Part shown: positions 15,737 to 24,500 of the stretch, in pieces
Numbering within the stretch: the first letter of the stretch is position 1
How the letters are laid out: each line of letters opens with the position of its first letter
NCBI GenBank assembly: GCA_910585265.1
Contig: CAJUCA010000009.1
Coordinates: 1-64,000 of the forward strand
Direction: 5' to 3'
Source: an uncultured Oscillospiraceae bacterium
GTDB taxonomy: Bacteria; Bacillota; Clostridia; Oscillospirales; Oscillospiraceae
DNA length: 64,000 nt
Made by a program: the position numbers and the translations under genes
Notes under the pieces: model-generated
Told to the model about the DNA's origin: nothing
The model's database searches: none
The model's input: only the letters and a program-made list of their open reading frames with translations

Positions 15737-15765
15737 AAAACGCCCGGTCAAAAGACCGGACGTTT
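15737..15765 (-). terminator. terminator of infC-rpmI-rplT
   Basis: On the minus strand a stem with loop TTTT (AACGTCCGGTC pairing with GACCGGGCGTT) runs into a T run, about 65 bp past rplT. Confidence 0.7.
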
Positions 15766-15829
15766 CTGCGTTTGCTTGCTGTCACGCTACCCGCCCTCCG
15801 CTCCTGCTTCTGGGCGTTCCGCGCTATGC

Positions 15830-16186
15830 TCAGGCCAGCTTCCCCTTGGCCAGCTCGGTGAGCTGGGTGAAGGCGGCCTTGTCGTTGACGGCCAGCTCGG
15901 CCAGCATCTTGCGGTTGATCTCCACGTTGGCCAGCTTCAGCCCGTGCATGAAGGTGGAGTAGTTCATGCCGTTCATCTTGCAGCCCGCGCTGATCCGGGC
16001 GATCCACAGCTGACGGAAGTCGCGCTTTTTCAGGCGGCGGCCCACGTAGGCGTACTGCAGGGACTTCATCACCTGCTCGTTGGCCATCTTGAAGTGCTTG
16101 CTCTTGGCACCCCAGTAGCCCTTGGCCAGCTTGAGGATCTTATTCCTTCTCTTGCGCGTCATCATCGCGCCCTTCACACGTGCCAT
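15830..16186 (-). CDS. rplT: 50S ribosomal protein L20
   Basis: 118 aa, normal length. The basic N-terminal arm (RVKGAMMTRKRRNKILKLAKGYWG) threads into 23S rRNA, followed by the globular part with LWIARISAGCKMNGMNYSTF. L20 also represses its own operon in many bacteria. It is the third gene of infC-rpmI-rplT; the spacer to rpmI is filled by a 166-bp mobile repeat. Confidence 0.98.
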   Translation of the reverse strand: MARVKGAMMTRKRRNKILKLAKGYWGAKSKHFKMANEQVMKSLQYAYVGRRLKKRDFRQLWIARISAGCKMNGMNYSTFMHGLKLANVEINRKMLAELAVNDKAAFTQLTELAKGKLA

Positions 16187-16287
16187 TGTTCTTCAGCCTC
16201 CTATAATTGAGTGAAAGTGAAAATTCTCGTTCCGCCCCGCAGGGGGCGGAAGAAAGTTTTTGCTTTTCCCGAACGGGGAGCGAAAAC

Positions 16288-16453
16288 TTAGAACCTGTAT
16301 TCACAACCTCAAACACTGTCTGGACGGGTCTTTTTCCGCCATCCTGCGTTAAATTTTCTTGCAATACACAAAGTATTCCAGCGAAAATTTGCCTTGTCTG
16401 ACGAAAAAATCCCTCGCCCAGCCGGCATCCTCAGCTGTAAATACAGGTTCTTA
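16288..16453. mobile_element. 166-bp MITE-like element, copy 1 (between rpmI and rplT)
   Basis: Terminal inverted repeats GAACCTGTATT and AATACAGGTTC are flanked by TTA on both sides (16288-16290 and 16451-16453). The right TTA is the rpmI stop codon read on the minus strand. Same length and orientation as copy 2. The interior folds into a long hairpin with base-pair changes compensated between the two copies. Confidence 0.8.
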
Positions 16454-16654
16454 TTTGTAGGGGATCATGCGCTTGATGGTGGGCGCGTTGGTCACGTCGG
16501 CGTAGCCCGCCTTGCGCAGGCCGCGCTTGAGCTTGCGGGTTTTGCCGTGGCCGTTGAGCAGGTGGCTCTTGTTGGCGTGGGCGCGTTTGACCTGGCCGTT
16601 CTTGGTCAGCTTGAAGCGTTTCTTGGCTCCGCTGTGGGTTTTGACTTTAGGCAT
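16451..16654 (-). CDS. rpmI: 50S ribosomal protein L35
   Basis: 67 aa, basic. PKVKTHSGAKKRFKLTKNG at the start and the usual IKRMIPYK end. The stop codon TAA at 16451-16453 coincides with the flank of the 166-bp repeat. Second gene of infC-rpmI-rplT. Confidence 0.98.
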   Translation of the reverse strand: MPKVKTHSGAKKRFKLTKNGQVKRAHANKSHLLNGHGKTRKLKRGLRKAGYADVTNAPTIKRMIPYK

Positions 16655-16724
16655 GGCGGTTTGTCTCCTTTTCGTAAGTTGATGGTGTCACGCTTCGCCT
16701 GCTTGGGGGATGGCTCCGCGTTTC

Positions 16725-16890
16725 TTAGAACCTGTATTCACAACCTCAAACGCCGTGTGGGCGGGTCTTTTTCCGCCATACCGCGTTGCGTTTTCTTGCA
16801 ATACACAAAGTATTCCTGCGAAAACGCGCCTTGTCTGGCGAAAAAATCCCTCGCCCACCCAGCATCTTCGGCTGTGCATACAGGTTCTTA
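16725..16890. mobile_element. 166-bp MITE-like element, copy 2 (between infC and rpmI)
   Basis: Same terminal inverted repeats and TTA flanks as copy 1; the right TTA (16888-16890) is the infC stop codon. The hairpin arm that reads AAATTTTC/GAAAATTT in copy 1 is GCGTTTTC/GAAAACGC here. Confidence 0.8.
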
Positions 16891-17424
16891 CTGCTTGTTG
16901 GTTTTCGCGCTCCTGGCGGACAGGAAAATGCTCATGTGCCGGCCCTCCAGCTTGGGCTCCTTGTCCAGCACCGCCAGCTCGGCGCACTGCTCGGCGAAGT
17001 CCAGCAGCAGCTTGCGGCCGATGTCGGTGTGGGCCATCTCCCGCCCCCGGAAGCGGACGGTCACCTTCACCCGGTTCCCCTCGCCGAGGAACTTCTGGGC
17101 GTTGCGCAGCTTGGTGTTGAAGTCGCCGATGTCGATGCCGGGGGACATCCGCACCTCTTTGACCTCCACCACGTGCTGGTTCTTTTTGGCTTCCTTCTCC
17201 CGCTTGGACTGCTCGAACTTGAACTTGCCGTAGTCCATGAGCTTGCACACGGGGGGGACGGCGGTGGGAGAGATCTTCACCAGGTCCAGCCCCGCCTCGT
17301 CGGCGCGTGCCTGGGCCTCCCGGGCGGACATGACGCCCAGCTGCGCGCCGTCTGCGCCGATCAGGCGCACCTCCCGGTCGCGGATTTCCTCGTTGATCTG
17401 ATGAGCCGTACTTGCTATGGTCAC
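16888..17424 (-). CDS. infC: translation initiation factor IF-3
   Basis: 178 aa from GTG. N-domain HQINEEIRDREVRLIGADG, a linker, and the C-domain with DYGKFKFEQSKREKEAKKNQ and RGREMAHTDIG. IF-3 keeps 30S subunits free and checks the start codon. The start is uncertain: GTG 17424 lies only 3 bases from GAGGAGG, while ATA 17418 is at a good distance, and non-AUG starts are a known self-control device of infC. The promoter at 17577-17605 leaves a leader of about 145 nt, long enough for an L20-type control element. Confidence 0.95.
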   Translation of the reverse strand: MTIASTAHQINEEIRDREVRLIGADGAQLGVMSAREAQARADEAGLDLVKISPTAVPPVCKLMDYGKFKFEQSKREKEAKKNQHVVEVKEVRMSPGIDIGDFNTKLRNAQKFLGEGNRVKVTVRFRGREMAHTDIGRKLLLDFAEQCAELAVLDKEPKLEGRHMSIFLSARSAKTNKQ

Positions 17425-17576
17425 GCACCTCCTCAAAAACGTCAAAACGTGAGCGCGAAGGCACCCACGTCCACAACAAGCCGACGCCCCAAGGCGGACA
17501 GCTCACCATGTAAACCCCTTCGCCCGCGGCTGGGGGTGAGGACGGCGGTGCCGTTCCTGCTTCCTTTTGCCCAAGT

Positions 17577-17605
17577 ATCATACCAGATGGGGAGGCGTTT
17601 GTCAA
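17577..17605 (-). promoter_or_regulatory. promoter of infC-rpmI-rplT
   Basis: Minus strand: TTGACA (17605-17600), 17-bp spacer, TATGAT (17582-17577). Confidence 0.85.
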
Positions 17606-17633
17606 CTGCTTTTTCAAAAAGACGGCACCCTTC

Positions 17634-17877
17634 TGTAGGGGCGCACATTGTGCGCCCGCCGTATCTTCACCGCACCCGCCGCTTCTTTGTGCGTCCGCCG
17701 TTTCTTCTCCGCATCCACCGTTTTTTGCCGCGTCCCGGCAGGGGCGGGCGGACAATGTCCGCCCCTACACAGAGGAGGGTGCGGATGGTAGCGGATGGTA
17801 GGCGCATCCCCTGGAGGCCCCCTCATCCGTCATCGCCTGCGGCGATGCCACCTTCCCCCCTGTGGGGGGAAGGCAGG
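17634..17877. repeat. composite intergenic element, copy B (inverted, 4 tandem units)
   Basis: Reverse-complement relative of 11323-11617. The ends TGTAGGGGCG (17634) and CGCCCCTACA (17769) enclose four tandem units instead of seven; the outer 108 bp (17770-17877) matches the left part of copy A. It lies directly upstream of the infC promoter. Confidence 0.85.
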
Positions 17878-17927
17878 GGGCGGAGGAGGGGGCGGATGTC
17901 AGGGGCACGCATCCGGGTTGGTATATG

Positions 17928-18144
17928 GTAGGGGCCGATGTCCTCATCGGCCCGCGCCCCGGGGTTGGGGCGGTTCCTCACAAAACGGGACGTCGGGTTG
18001 GGGCGCGTCCCCTCGAGACGGGCTGTCGGGTTGGGGTGCGTCCCCTCGAGACGGGCCATCGGATTGGAGCGCGTTTCTGGAAAACGGCCCATCGGCTCGG
18101 AGCGCGACCCTGGGAAACGGGCCGGTGGGGACACCGGCCCCTAC
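17928..18144. repeat. palindrome-bounded element with five 33-bp tandem units
   Basis: Bounded by the palindromes GGGGCCGATGTCCTCATCGG (left) and CCGGTGGGGACACCGGCCCC (right). Between them are five diverged units of about 33 bp, each starting GGTTGGGGCGCGTCCC or similar. Same plan as the TGTAGGGGCG elements but a different sequence family. Confidence 0.8.
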
Positions 18145-18174
18145 TTGCCGCCCCCGCCCCATTTATGGTATGAT
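18145..18174 (+). promoter_or_regulatory. possible promoter of addBA
   Basis: TTGCCG 18145-18150, 18-bp spacer, TATGAT 18169-18174, immediately after the tandem-repeat element. Confidence 0.5.
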
Positions 18175-18204
18175 GGAGAAAAACCGCGAAAGGAGGCCGG
18201 GGCC

Positions 18205-21200
18205 ATGCTGACGCTGCTGCACGCCCGGGCGGGGCAGGACATCCGGGGGGAGCTGCTGGAACGGATGGGGGCCTCCCCCGCCCGCCGCCGCCTGCTCATC
18301 GTGCCCGAGCAGTATTCCCACGAGAGCGAACGGGCCATGTGCGCCGCCCTGCCCGCCGGGACGCTGCTGAACTGCGAGGTGCTGTCCTTCACCCGTCTGG
18401 CGGGGCGGCTGGCCGACGCCGCCGGGGGCGGGGCCGCCCCCATGCTGGACGCCGGGGGGCGGATGCTGCTGATGTACGCCGCCCTGGGCCGGGTGGCGGA
18501 CGCCCTGTCCACCTACCGCGCCCCCTCCCGGAAGCCCGCCTTCCTCACGGGGCTGCTGGCCACGGTGGACGAGTGCCGCGCCTACCGGGTGGAGCCGGAG
18601 GCCCTGGCCGCCGCCGGGGAGGAGCTGGGGGGCCGCCAGGGGGACAAGCTGAAGGATCTGGGGCTGATCTACGCCGCCTACCAGGCCCTGGAGGCCCAGG
18701 GGCGGGCGGACCCCCGGGGCCGCCTGGACCGGCTGGCCCGCCAGCTGGAGGACACCCGCTGGGGGGCGGGCATGGCCTTCTACGTCTACGGCTTCACCGA
18801 CTTCACCCCCCAGGAGGAGCGGGTGCTGTCCGCCCTCATGGCCCAGGGGGAGCTGACGGCGGCCCTGGTGTGCGATCCCGGGGACGATCCCGCCGGCATC
18901 TTCCAGCCTGCCCTCCGGGCGGCGAAGCGGCTGGCGCGGCTGGCCAGGGCCAATGCCGTCCCCGTCCGGGAGGAGACGCTGGCCCGCCCCCTGCCCCGGC
19001 ACCCCTCCCTGGCCTTTTTGGAGCGGCACCTGTTCGGCCCCCTGCCGGAGACGCCCTGGGCCGGGGCGTGCGCCGCCGTCCGGATTGCCGCCGGGGACCC
19101 CCGGCAGGAGGTGGAGTGGTGCGCCGCCGAGATCCTCCGCCTGCTCCGGGAGGAGGGCTGCCGCTGCCGGGAGATCGCCGTGTGCGCCCGCCGGGCCGAC
19201 GGCTATGGGGAGCTCATCGACAGCGTGTTTTCCCGGTACGGGGTGCCCGTGTTCCGCTCCGCCATGGAGGACATTCTGGAGAAGCCGGTGCTGGCCCTGG
19301 TGACCTCCGCCCTGGCGGCGGCGGGGTCGGACTACCCCTATGAGGAGCTGTTCCGCTACCTGAAAACCGGGCTGACGGGCATCACGGAGGAGGAGCGGGA
19401 CCTGCTGGAAAACTACGTGCTCACCTGGGATCTGAAAGGCTCGGCCTGGACCCGGAGGAAGCCCTGGGATATGCACCCGGAGGGCTATGGCCGGGAGTTT
19501 TCGGAGGAGGACAGGGCGTTTGTGGCGTGGCTGGACGAGCTGCGCCGCCGGGTGATCGCGCCCCTGGAGGCCCTGCGGAAGAACCCGGACAAGACGGGCC
19601 GGGGCCGTGCCCTGGCCCTGTACCAGTTTTTAGAGGACATCGACCTGCCCACCCGGCTGGCCCAGCGGGCGGACAGCCTGGACAGGCGGGGGGACCGGAA
19701 CACCGCCGCCCAGTACCGCCAGCTCTGGGACATTCTGGTGGGGGGGCTGGAGCAGTGCGCCCTGCTGCTGGAGGACAGGCCGATGGAGCTGGACGAGTTC
19801 TCCCGGCTGTTTTCCCTGGCGCTGTCCCAGTATGACGTGGGGGCCATCCCCGTGTCCCTGGACGCGGTGACGGCGGGGGACGCCCCCCGGATGGCCCACA
19901 AGGAGGTCAAAGCCCTGTTCCTCCTGGGGGCGGACAGCGGATCCATCCCGGACTGCGCCCTCTCCCCCGGCCTGTTTACCGACCAGGACCGGGACGTACT
20001 GTCCGCCATGGAGGTGGAGCTGGCCCCCCGGCAGGAGGACAAGCTCCGCCGGGAGATGACCATCGCCTACGAGACCTGCTGCCGCCCGTCCCTGCGGCTG
20101 TACGTGAGCTATGCCGCCGGGACGGGGGACAGCCGGAAAACCCCCTGCTTCCTGTGGGAGCGGCTGGGCGCGCTGTTTCCGGAGGAGCCGGTGCGGGACG
20201 GCGGCGATCCCCTGGCCCGGCTGTCCGCCCCGGACGCGGCCCTGGAGCTGGCGGGGCGGGACCGGCTGGTGGCGGCGGCCCTGGGGGAGATCCCCGGCCT
20301 GAAGGAGCGGGTGGCCCGGGTGGAGGGGGCGGCGGGCTGGCGGCGGGGACGTTTGTCCCGGACCGCGGTGGACGCCCTGTTCGGGCGGACGGCGGCCATG
20401 TCCGCCACCAAGCTGGACCTGCTCAACTCCTGCCACTTCAGCTATTTTCTCCGGTTCGGCCTGGACGCCAAGCCCCGGCAGCGGGCGGCCTTCCGGGCCG
20501 CGGACTACGGCACCTTTGTCCACGCGGTGCTGGAGGACACCCTCCGGGAGGCGAAGGAGCGGAATATTCCCCTGGGCGACAGCGGGTCGGTGGAGCGGCT
20601 GTCCCGGGCCGCCGCCGACCGCTACGAGCGGGAGGCCCTGGGGGGGCTGGAGGGGGAGTCCGCCCGCCTGCGGTACCTGTTCGCCCGGATGAAGCAGGCC
20701 GCGCTGGCGGTGGCGGCCAGCGTGTGCGCGGAGCTGGCGGCGTCCGACTTCACCCCCGCCGCCTTCGAGCTGGGCTTCGGCCGGGGCCGGGACAAGGCCC
20801 TGCCCCCGGTGGAGGCGGAAAACGGCGTGCGGCTGAGCCTGTCCGGGTTTGTGGATAGGGTGGACGAATGGACTTATGACGGCAAACGCTACCTCCGGGT
20901 GGTGGACTACAAGACAGGGAAAAAGAGCTTCGACTTCTCCGACGTGGAGGACGGGCGGGGCCTGCAAATGCTGCTCTACCTGTTCGCCCTGCGCCGGGAG
21001 GGGGAGCGGGTGTTCGGCCCGGGGGAGATTACCCCCGCCGGGGTGCTGTACGTGCCCGCCCGCATCCCCCTGGTGGACGGCGAGCGGGGCATGACGGAGG
21101 GGGAGATCCAGGCGTCCCGGGACAGGCTCCTCCGGCGGCAGGGGCTGGTGCTGGACGACCGGGAGGTGCTGTCCGCCATGGAGCGGACGGAGGGGGGCGG

Positions 21201-21513
21201 CTTCCGCTTCCTGCCCGTGTCGGGCCGGGGCGGGGGGGACTATCTGGTCACCCCGGAGCGGATGGACGCCCTGGAGGAGTACATCACCGCCGCCCTGCGC
21301 TCCGCCGCCGGGGAGCTGGCGGCGGGGAACATCGACGCCGACCCCTACTGGCACAACGCGGACAAGAACCCCTGCCGCTGGTGCGACTACAAGGCGGCCT
21401 GCCACTTTGAGGAGGGCTGCGGGGATGCGCGCCGCTACCGCCGGGGAGTGAAGGCGGCGGAATTCTGGGCGTGGCTGGCCCGGGGTGAGGAGGACGAGAG
21501 CGATGGCCATTGA
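18205..21513 (+). CDS. addB: helicase-nuclease AddAB, subunit AddB
   Basis: 1102 aa. ATG 18205 follows AAAGGAGG; the frame open further upstream is only the 33-bp repeats. With AddA it resects double-strand breaks for RecA repair. The N-terminus LLHARAGQDIRG lacks a Walker A GKT, so this helicase-like half is probably not an ATPase. The C-terminal nuclease has VVDYKTGK at about 900. The iron-sulphur cysteines are seen as NSC at about 742 and CRWCDYKAAC at about 1055. addA starts 11 bp before its stop. Confidence 0.93.
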   Translation: MLTLLHARAGQDIRGELLERMGASPARRRLLIVPEQYSHESERAMCAALPAGTLLNCEVLSFTRLAGRLADAAGGGAAPMLDAGGRMLLMYAALGRVADALSTYRAPSRKPAFLTGLLATVDECRAYRVEPEALAAAGEELGGRQGDKLKDLGLIYAAYQALEAQGRADPRGRLDRLARQLEDTRWGAGMAFYVYGFTDFTPQEERVLSALMAQGELTAALVCDPGDDPAGIFQPALRAAKRLARLARANAVPVREETLARPLPRHPSLAFLERHLFGPLPETPWAGACAAVRIAAGDPRQEVEWCAAEILRLLREEGCRCREIAVCARRADGYGELIDSVFSRYGVPVFRSAMEDILEKPVLALVTSALAAAGSDYPYEELFRYLKTGLTGITEEERDLLENYVLTWDLKGSAWTRRKPWDMHPEGYGREFSEEDRAFVAWLDELRRRVIAPLEALRKNPDKTGRGRALALYQFLEDIDLPTRLAQRADSLDRRGDRNTAAQYRQLWDILVGGLEQCALLLEDRPMELDEFSRLFSLALSQYDVGAIPVSLDAVTAGDAPRMAHKEVKALFLLGADSGSIPDCALSPGLFTDQDRDVLSAMEVELAPRQEDKLRREMTIAYETCCRPSLRLYVSYAAGTGDSRKTPCFLWERLGALFPEEPVRDGGDPLARLSAPDAALELAGRDRLVAAALGEIPGLKERVARVEGAAGWRRGRLSRTAVDALFGRTAAMSATKLDLLNSCHFSYFLRFGLDAKPRQRAAFRAADYGTFVHAVLEDTLREAKERNIPLGDSGSVERLSRAAADRYEREALGGLEGESARLRYLFARMKQAALAVAASVCAELAASDFTPAAFELGFGRGRDKALPPVEAENGVRLSLSGFVDRVDEWTYDGKRYLRVVDYKTGKKSFDFSDVEDGRGLQMLLYLFALRREGERVFGPGEITPAGVLYVPARIPLVDGERGMTEGEIQASRDRLLRRQGLVLDDREVLSAMERTEGGGFRFLPVSGRGGGDYLVTPERMDALEEYITAALRSAAGELAAGNIDADPYWHNADKNPCRWCDYKAACHFEEGCGDARRYRRGVKAAEFWAWLARGEEDESDGH

Positions 21514-24500
21514 GCTGACAAGGGAGCAGCGGGCGGCGGTGGAAAACCGGGGGGGGAACCTGCTGGTGTCCGCGGCGGCGGGGTCGGGCAAGACCCGGGT
21601 GCTGGTGGAGCGGCTGATGGGCTGGGTGGAGCGGGGGGAGGACATCGACCGCTTCCTGGTGATCACCTTCACCAACGCCGCCGCCGCCGAGCTGCGGGAC
21701 CGGATCTCGGCGGCCATACACGCCCGCCTGGCCCAGCGGCCCGGGGACCGGCACCTGCGGCGCAACGCCACCCTGGTGTACAAGGCCCCCATCTGCACCA
21801 TCGACGCCTTCTGCCTGGACTTTCTGCGGCAGTGGGGGCACCTGGCGGACCTGGACCCCGACTTCCGCCTGTGCGACGGGGCCGAGGGGGAGGAGCTGCG
21901 CCGCCGCGCCCTGGAGGAGGTGCTGGAGGAGCGGTACGCCGGGATCGGGGACGACCCCGCCTTCGCCGCCCTGGTGGACGCCCTGGCGGGGGAGCGGGAC
22001 GACCAGACCCTGGAGGACGTGATCCTGGACATACACAAGCAGGTGCAGGCCCAGGCCGATCCGGCGGGCTGGCTGCGGCGGCGGAAGCGGGACTACCTGC
22101 TCCCCCAGGGCATGGGGCCGGAGGACACCCCCTGGGGCCGCGCCCTGCTGGACGACGGGCTGGAGCTGGCGGAGTACTGGCTGGGGGCGTTGGGGGCCCT
22201 CCGGGACGAGATCGCCTGGGACGGCCTGCTGGACAGGAATTACGGCCCCACCCTGGAGGAGACCCTGGACGGGCTGGAGCGGCTGCGGGACGGGCTGCGG
22301 GCGGGGTGGGACCCGGCGGCGGCCTGCTTCCCCGTGCCCTTCCCCCGGCCGGGGATGAAGCGGGGGGAGCATGACGAGGCGTTGAAGGCCCGTATGACGG
22401 CCCAGCGGGACGAGTGCCGGAAGCAGATCAAGAGGCTGGGGGAGCGGTTCGACGTGGGGGCGGCGGAGGTCATGGACGACCTGCGGGCGGTGGGCCCCGC
22501 CATGTGCGCCCTGCTGGACGTGACGGCCCGGTTTGACGGGGCGTTCACCGCCCTGAAGCGGAAGCGGAGGCTCATCGACTTCGCCGACGGGGAGCATTTG
22601 ACCGCCGCCCTGCTCACCGGGGAGGACGGGGGGCCGTCCCCCCTGGCGGCGGACGCGGGCAGGCTGTACCGGGAGATCATGGTGGACGAGTATCAGGACA
22701 CCAACGCGGTGCAGAACGCCATCTTCGCCGCCCTGTCCCAGGGGGACAACCTGTTTCTGGTGGGGGACGTGAAGCAGTCCATCTACCGCTTCCGGCTGGC
22801 GGAGCCGGGGATTTTCCTGCGCAAGTATGAGCAGTACCCCCCGGCGGAGGAGGCCGCGCCGGGGCAGGGGCGGAAGATCCTGCTGTCGGACAACTTCCGG
22901 TCCCGGCCGGAGGTGCTCAGCGGGGCCAACTTCATCTTCCGGAACGTGATGACCCGGGCGGTGGGGGAGCTGGACTACACCCGGGCCGAGGCCCTGCGGC
23001 CCGGACGGGGGGACCTGCCCCCCGACCCCCGGTACGCCGTGGAGCTGGACTGCGTGGACCTGTCCGCCCTGCCCGATCCTGAGGAGGGCGGGCCGGAGGA
23101 GCAGCCGGACAAGGAGCTGCTGTGTGCCCGGGCCGCCGCCCGGCGCATCCGGGAGCTGCTGGCCGGCGGCCTGCCCGTGGGGGACAGGGCGGCGCGGCCG
23201 GAGGATATCGTCATCCTGCTGCGCTCCCCCGGACCCTCGCTGCGGTACTACGCCGCCGCCCTGGACGAGGCGGGCATACCCTGGAGCGCGGAGGGGGGCC
23301 AGGAGTTCTTCGGCACCACCGAGATCGCCGTGGCGGTGGCCCTCCTCCAGGTGCTGGACAACCCCCGGCAGGACGTGGCCCTGCTGGCGGCCCTGCGCTC
23401 CCCCCTGTTCCGCTTCACCCCCGACCGGCTGGCCCAGCTCCGGTCAGTGGGGGGCGGCTCGGTGTACGACTGCCTCGCCGCCGGGGCGGCCCGGGGGGAG
23501 GGGGACTGCGCGGATCTGCTGGCCCTGCTGTCCGAGCTGCGGGAGCTGGCGGCGGAGGAGGGCAGCCACCGCCTGCTGTGGCACATTTACGGGCGGCTGG
23601 ACGTGCCCGCGGTGTTCGCCGCCCTGCCGGACGGGGAGCGGCGGCGGGCCAACCTGATGGCCCTGTACGACGAGGCGGCCCGGTTTGAGTCCGGGGGCCA
23701 CCGGGGGCTGATGGCCTTCCTGCTCCACCTGAGCCGGATGGCGGAGAACGGCATCCCGGTGCCCGTCCCCGGCGGGGAGGGGGGCGGCGTGCGGATTTTG
23801 TCCATCCACCGCTCCAAGGGGCTGGAGTTCCCGGTGGTGCTGCTGTGCGGCCTGGACCGGCAGTTCAACGAGGCCAACGCCAAGGCCACCGTCCTGTTCC
23901 ACCCGGAGCTGGGCCTGGGCCCCAAGCGGGTGGACCGGGGGCGGGGCCTGCGGTACACCACCGCCGCCCGGGACGCCCTGGCCCTCCGCCTCCGGCGGGA
24001 GCTGCGCTCGGAGGAGCTGCGGCTGCTCTACGTGGCCATGACCCGGGCGGAGCACAAGCTGATTCTGTTTTCCGCCGTCAACGGGCGGGGGGGCGGGCTG
24101 GCGTCCCTGGCGGTGCAGGCCCAGTGCCCGCCGCCCCCCCGGCAGATGGCCTCCGCCCGGTCCATGGCGGAGTGGGTGCTGGCTCCGGTGCTGTGCCGGG
24201 GGGACAGCACGGCCCTGTGGGCGGGACTGGACGGCCCCCGTCCCCAGCCCCCGGAGGACGGGGGCCTGCCCTGGGACGTGCGCCTGCTGTCCGCCGGGGA
24301 CTTTACCGCCCCGGTGGGACTGGGCGGCGGGGCGGCGGACCGGGCCGGGGCGGGCGTGTCCCTCCCGGCGGGGCTGGGGGAGCGGCTGGCGTGGCGGTAT
24401 CCCCACCGGGGGAGCGCGGACATCCCCTCCAAGCTCACCGCCACCCAGCTCAAGGGCCGGGAGAAGGACAGCGAGGCGGCGGAAAACGGGGTGGAGCTGT

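Noticed and set aside
17928..18144. A CRISPR-like array of 33-bp repeats
   Set aside because: Repeats abut each other with no spacers and diverge steadily; no leader or cas genes.
17938..18204. An N-terminal extension of AddB of about 90 residues
   Set aside because: The extension is the translated 33-bp tandem repeat; AAAGGAGG just before ATG 18205 and the AddB family start fit the shorter form.
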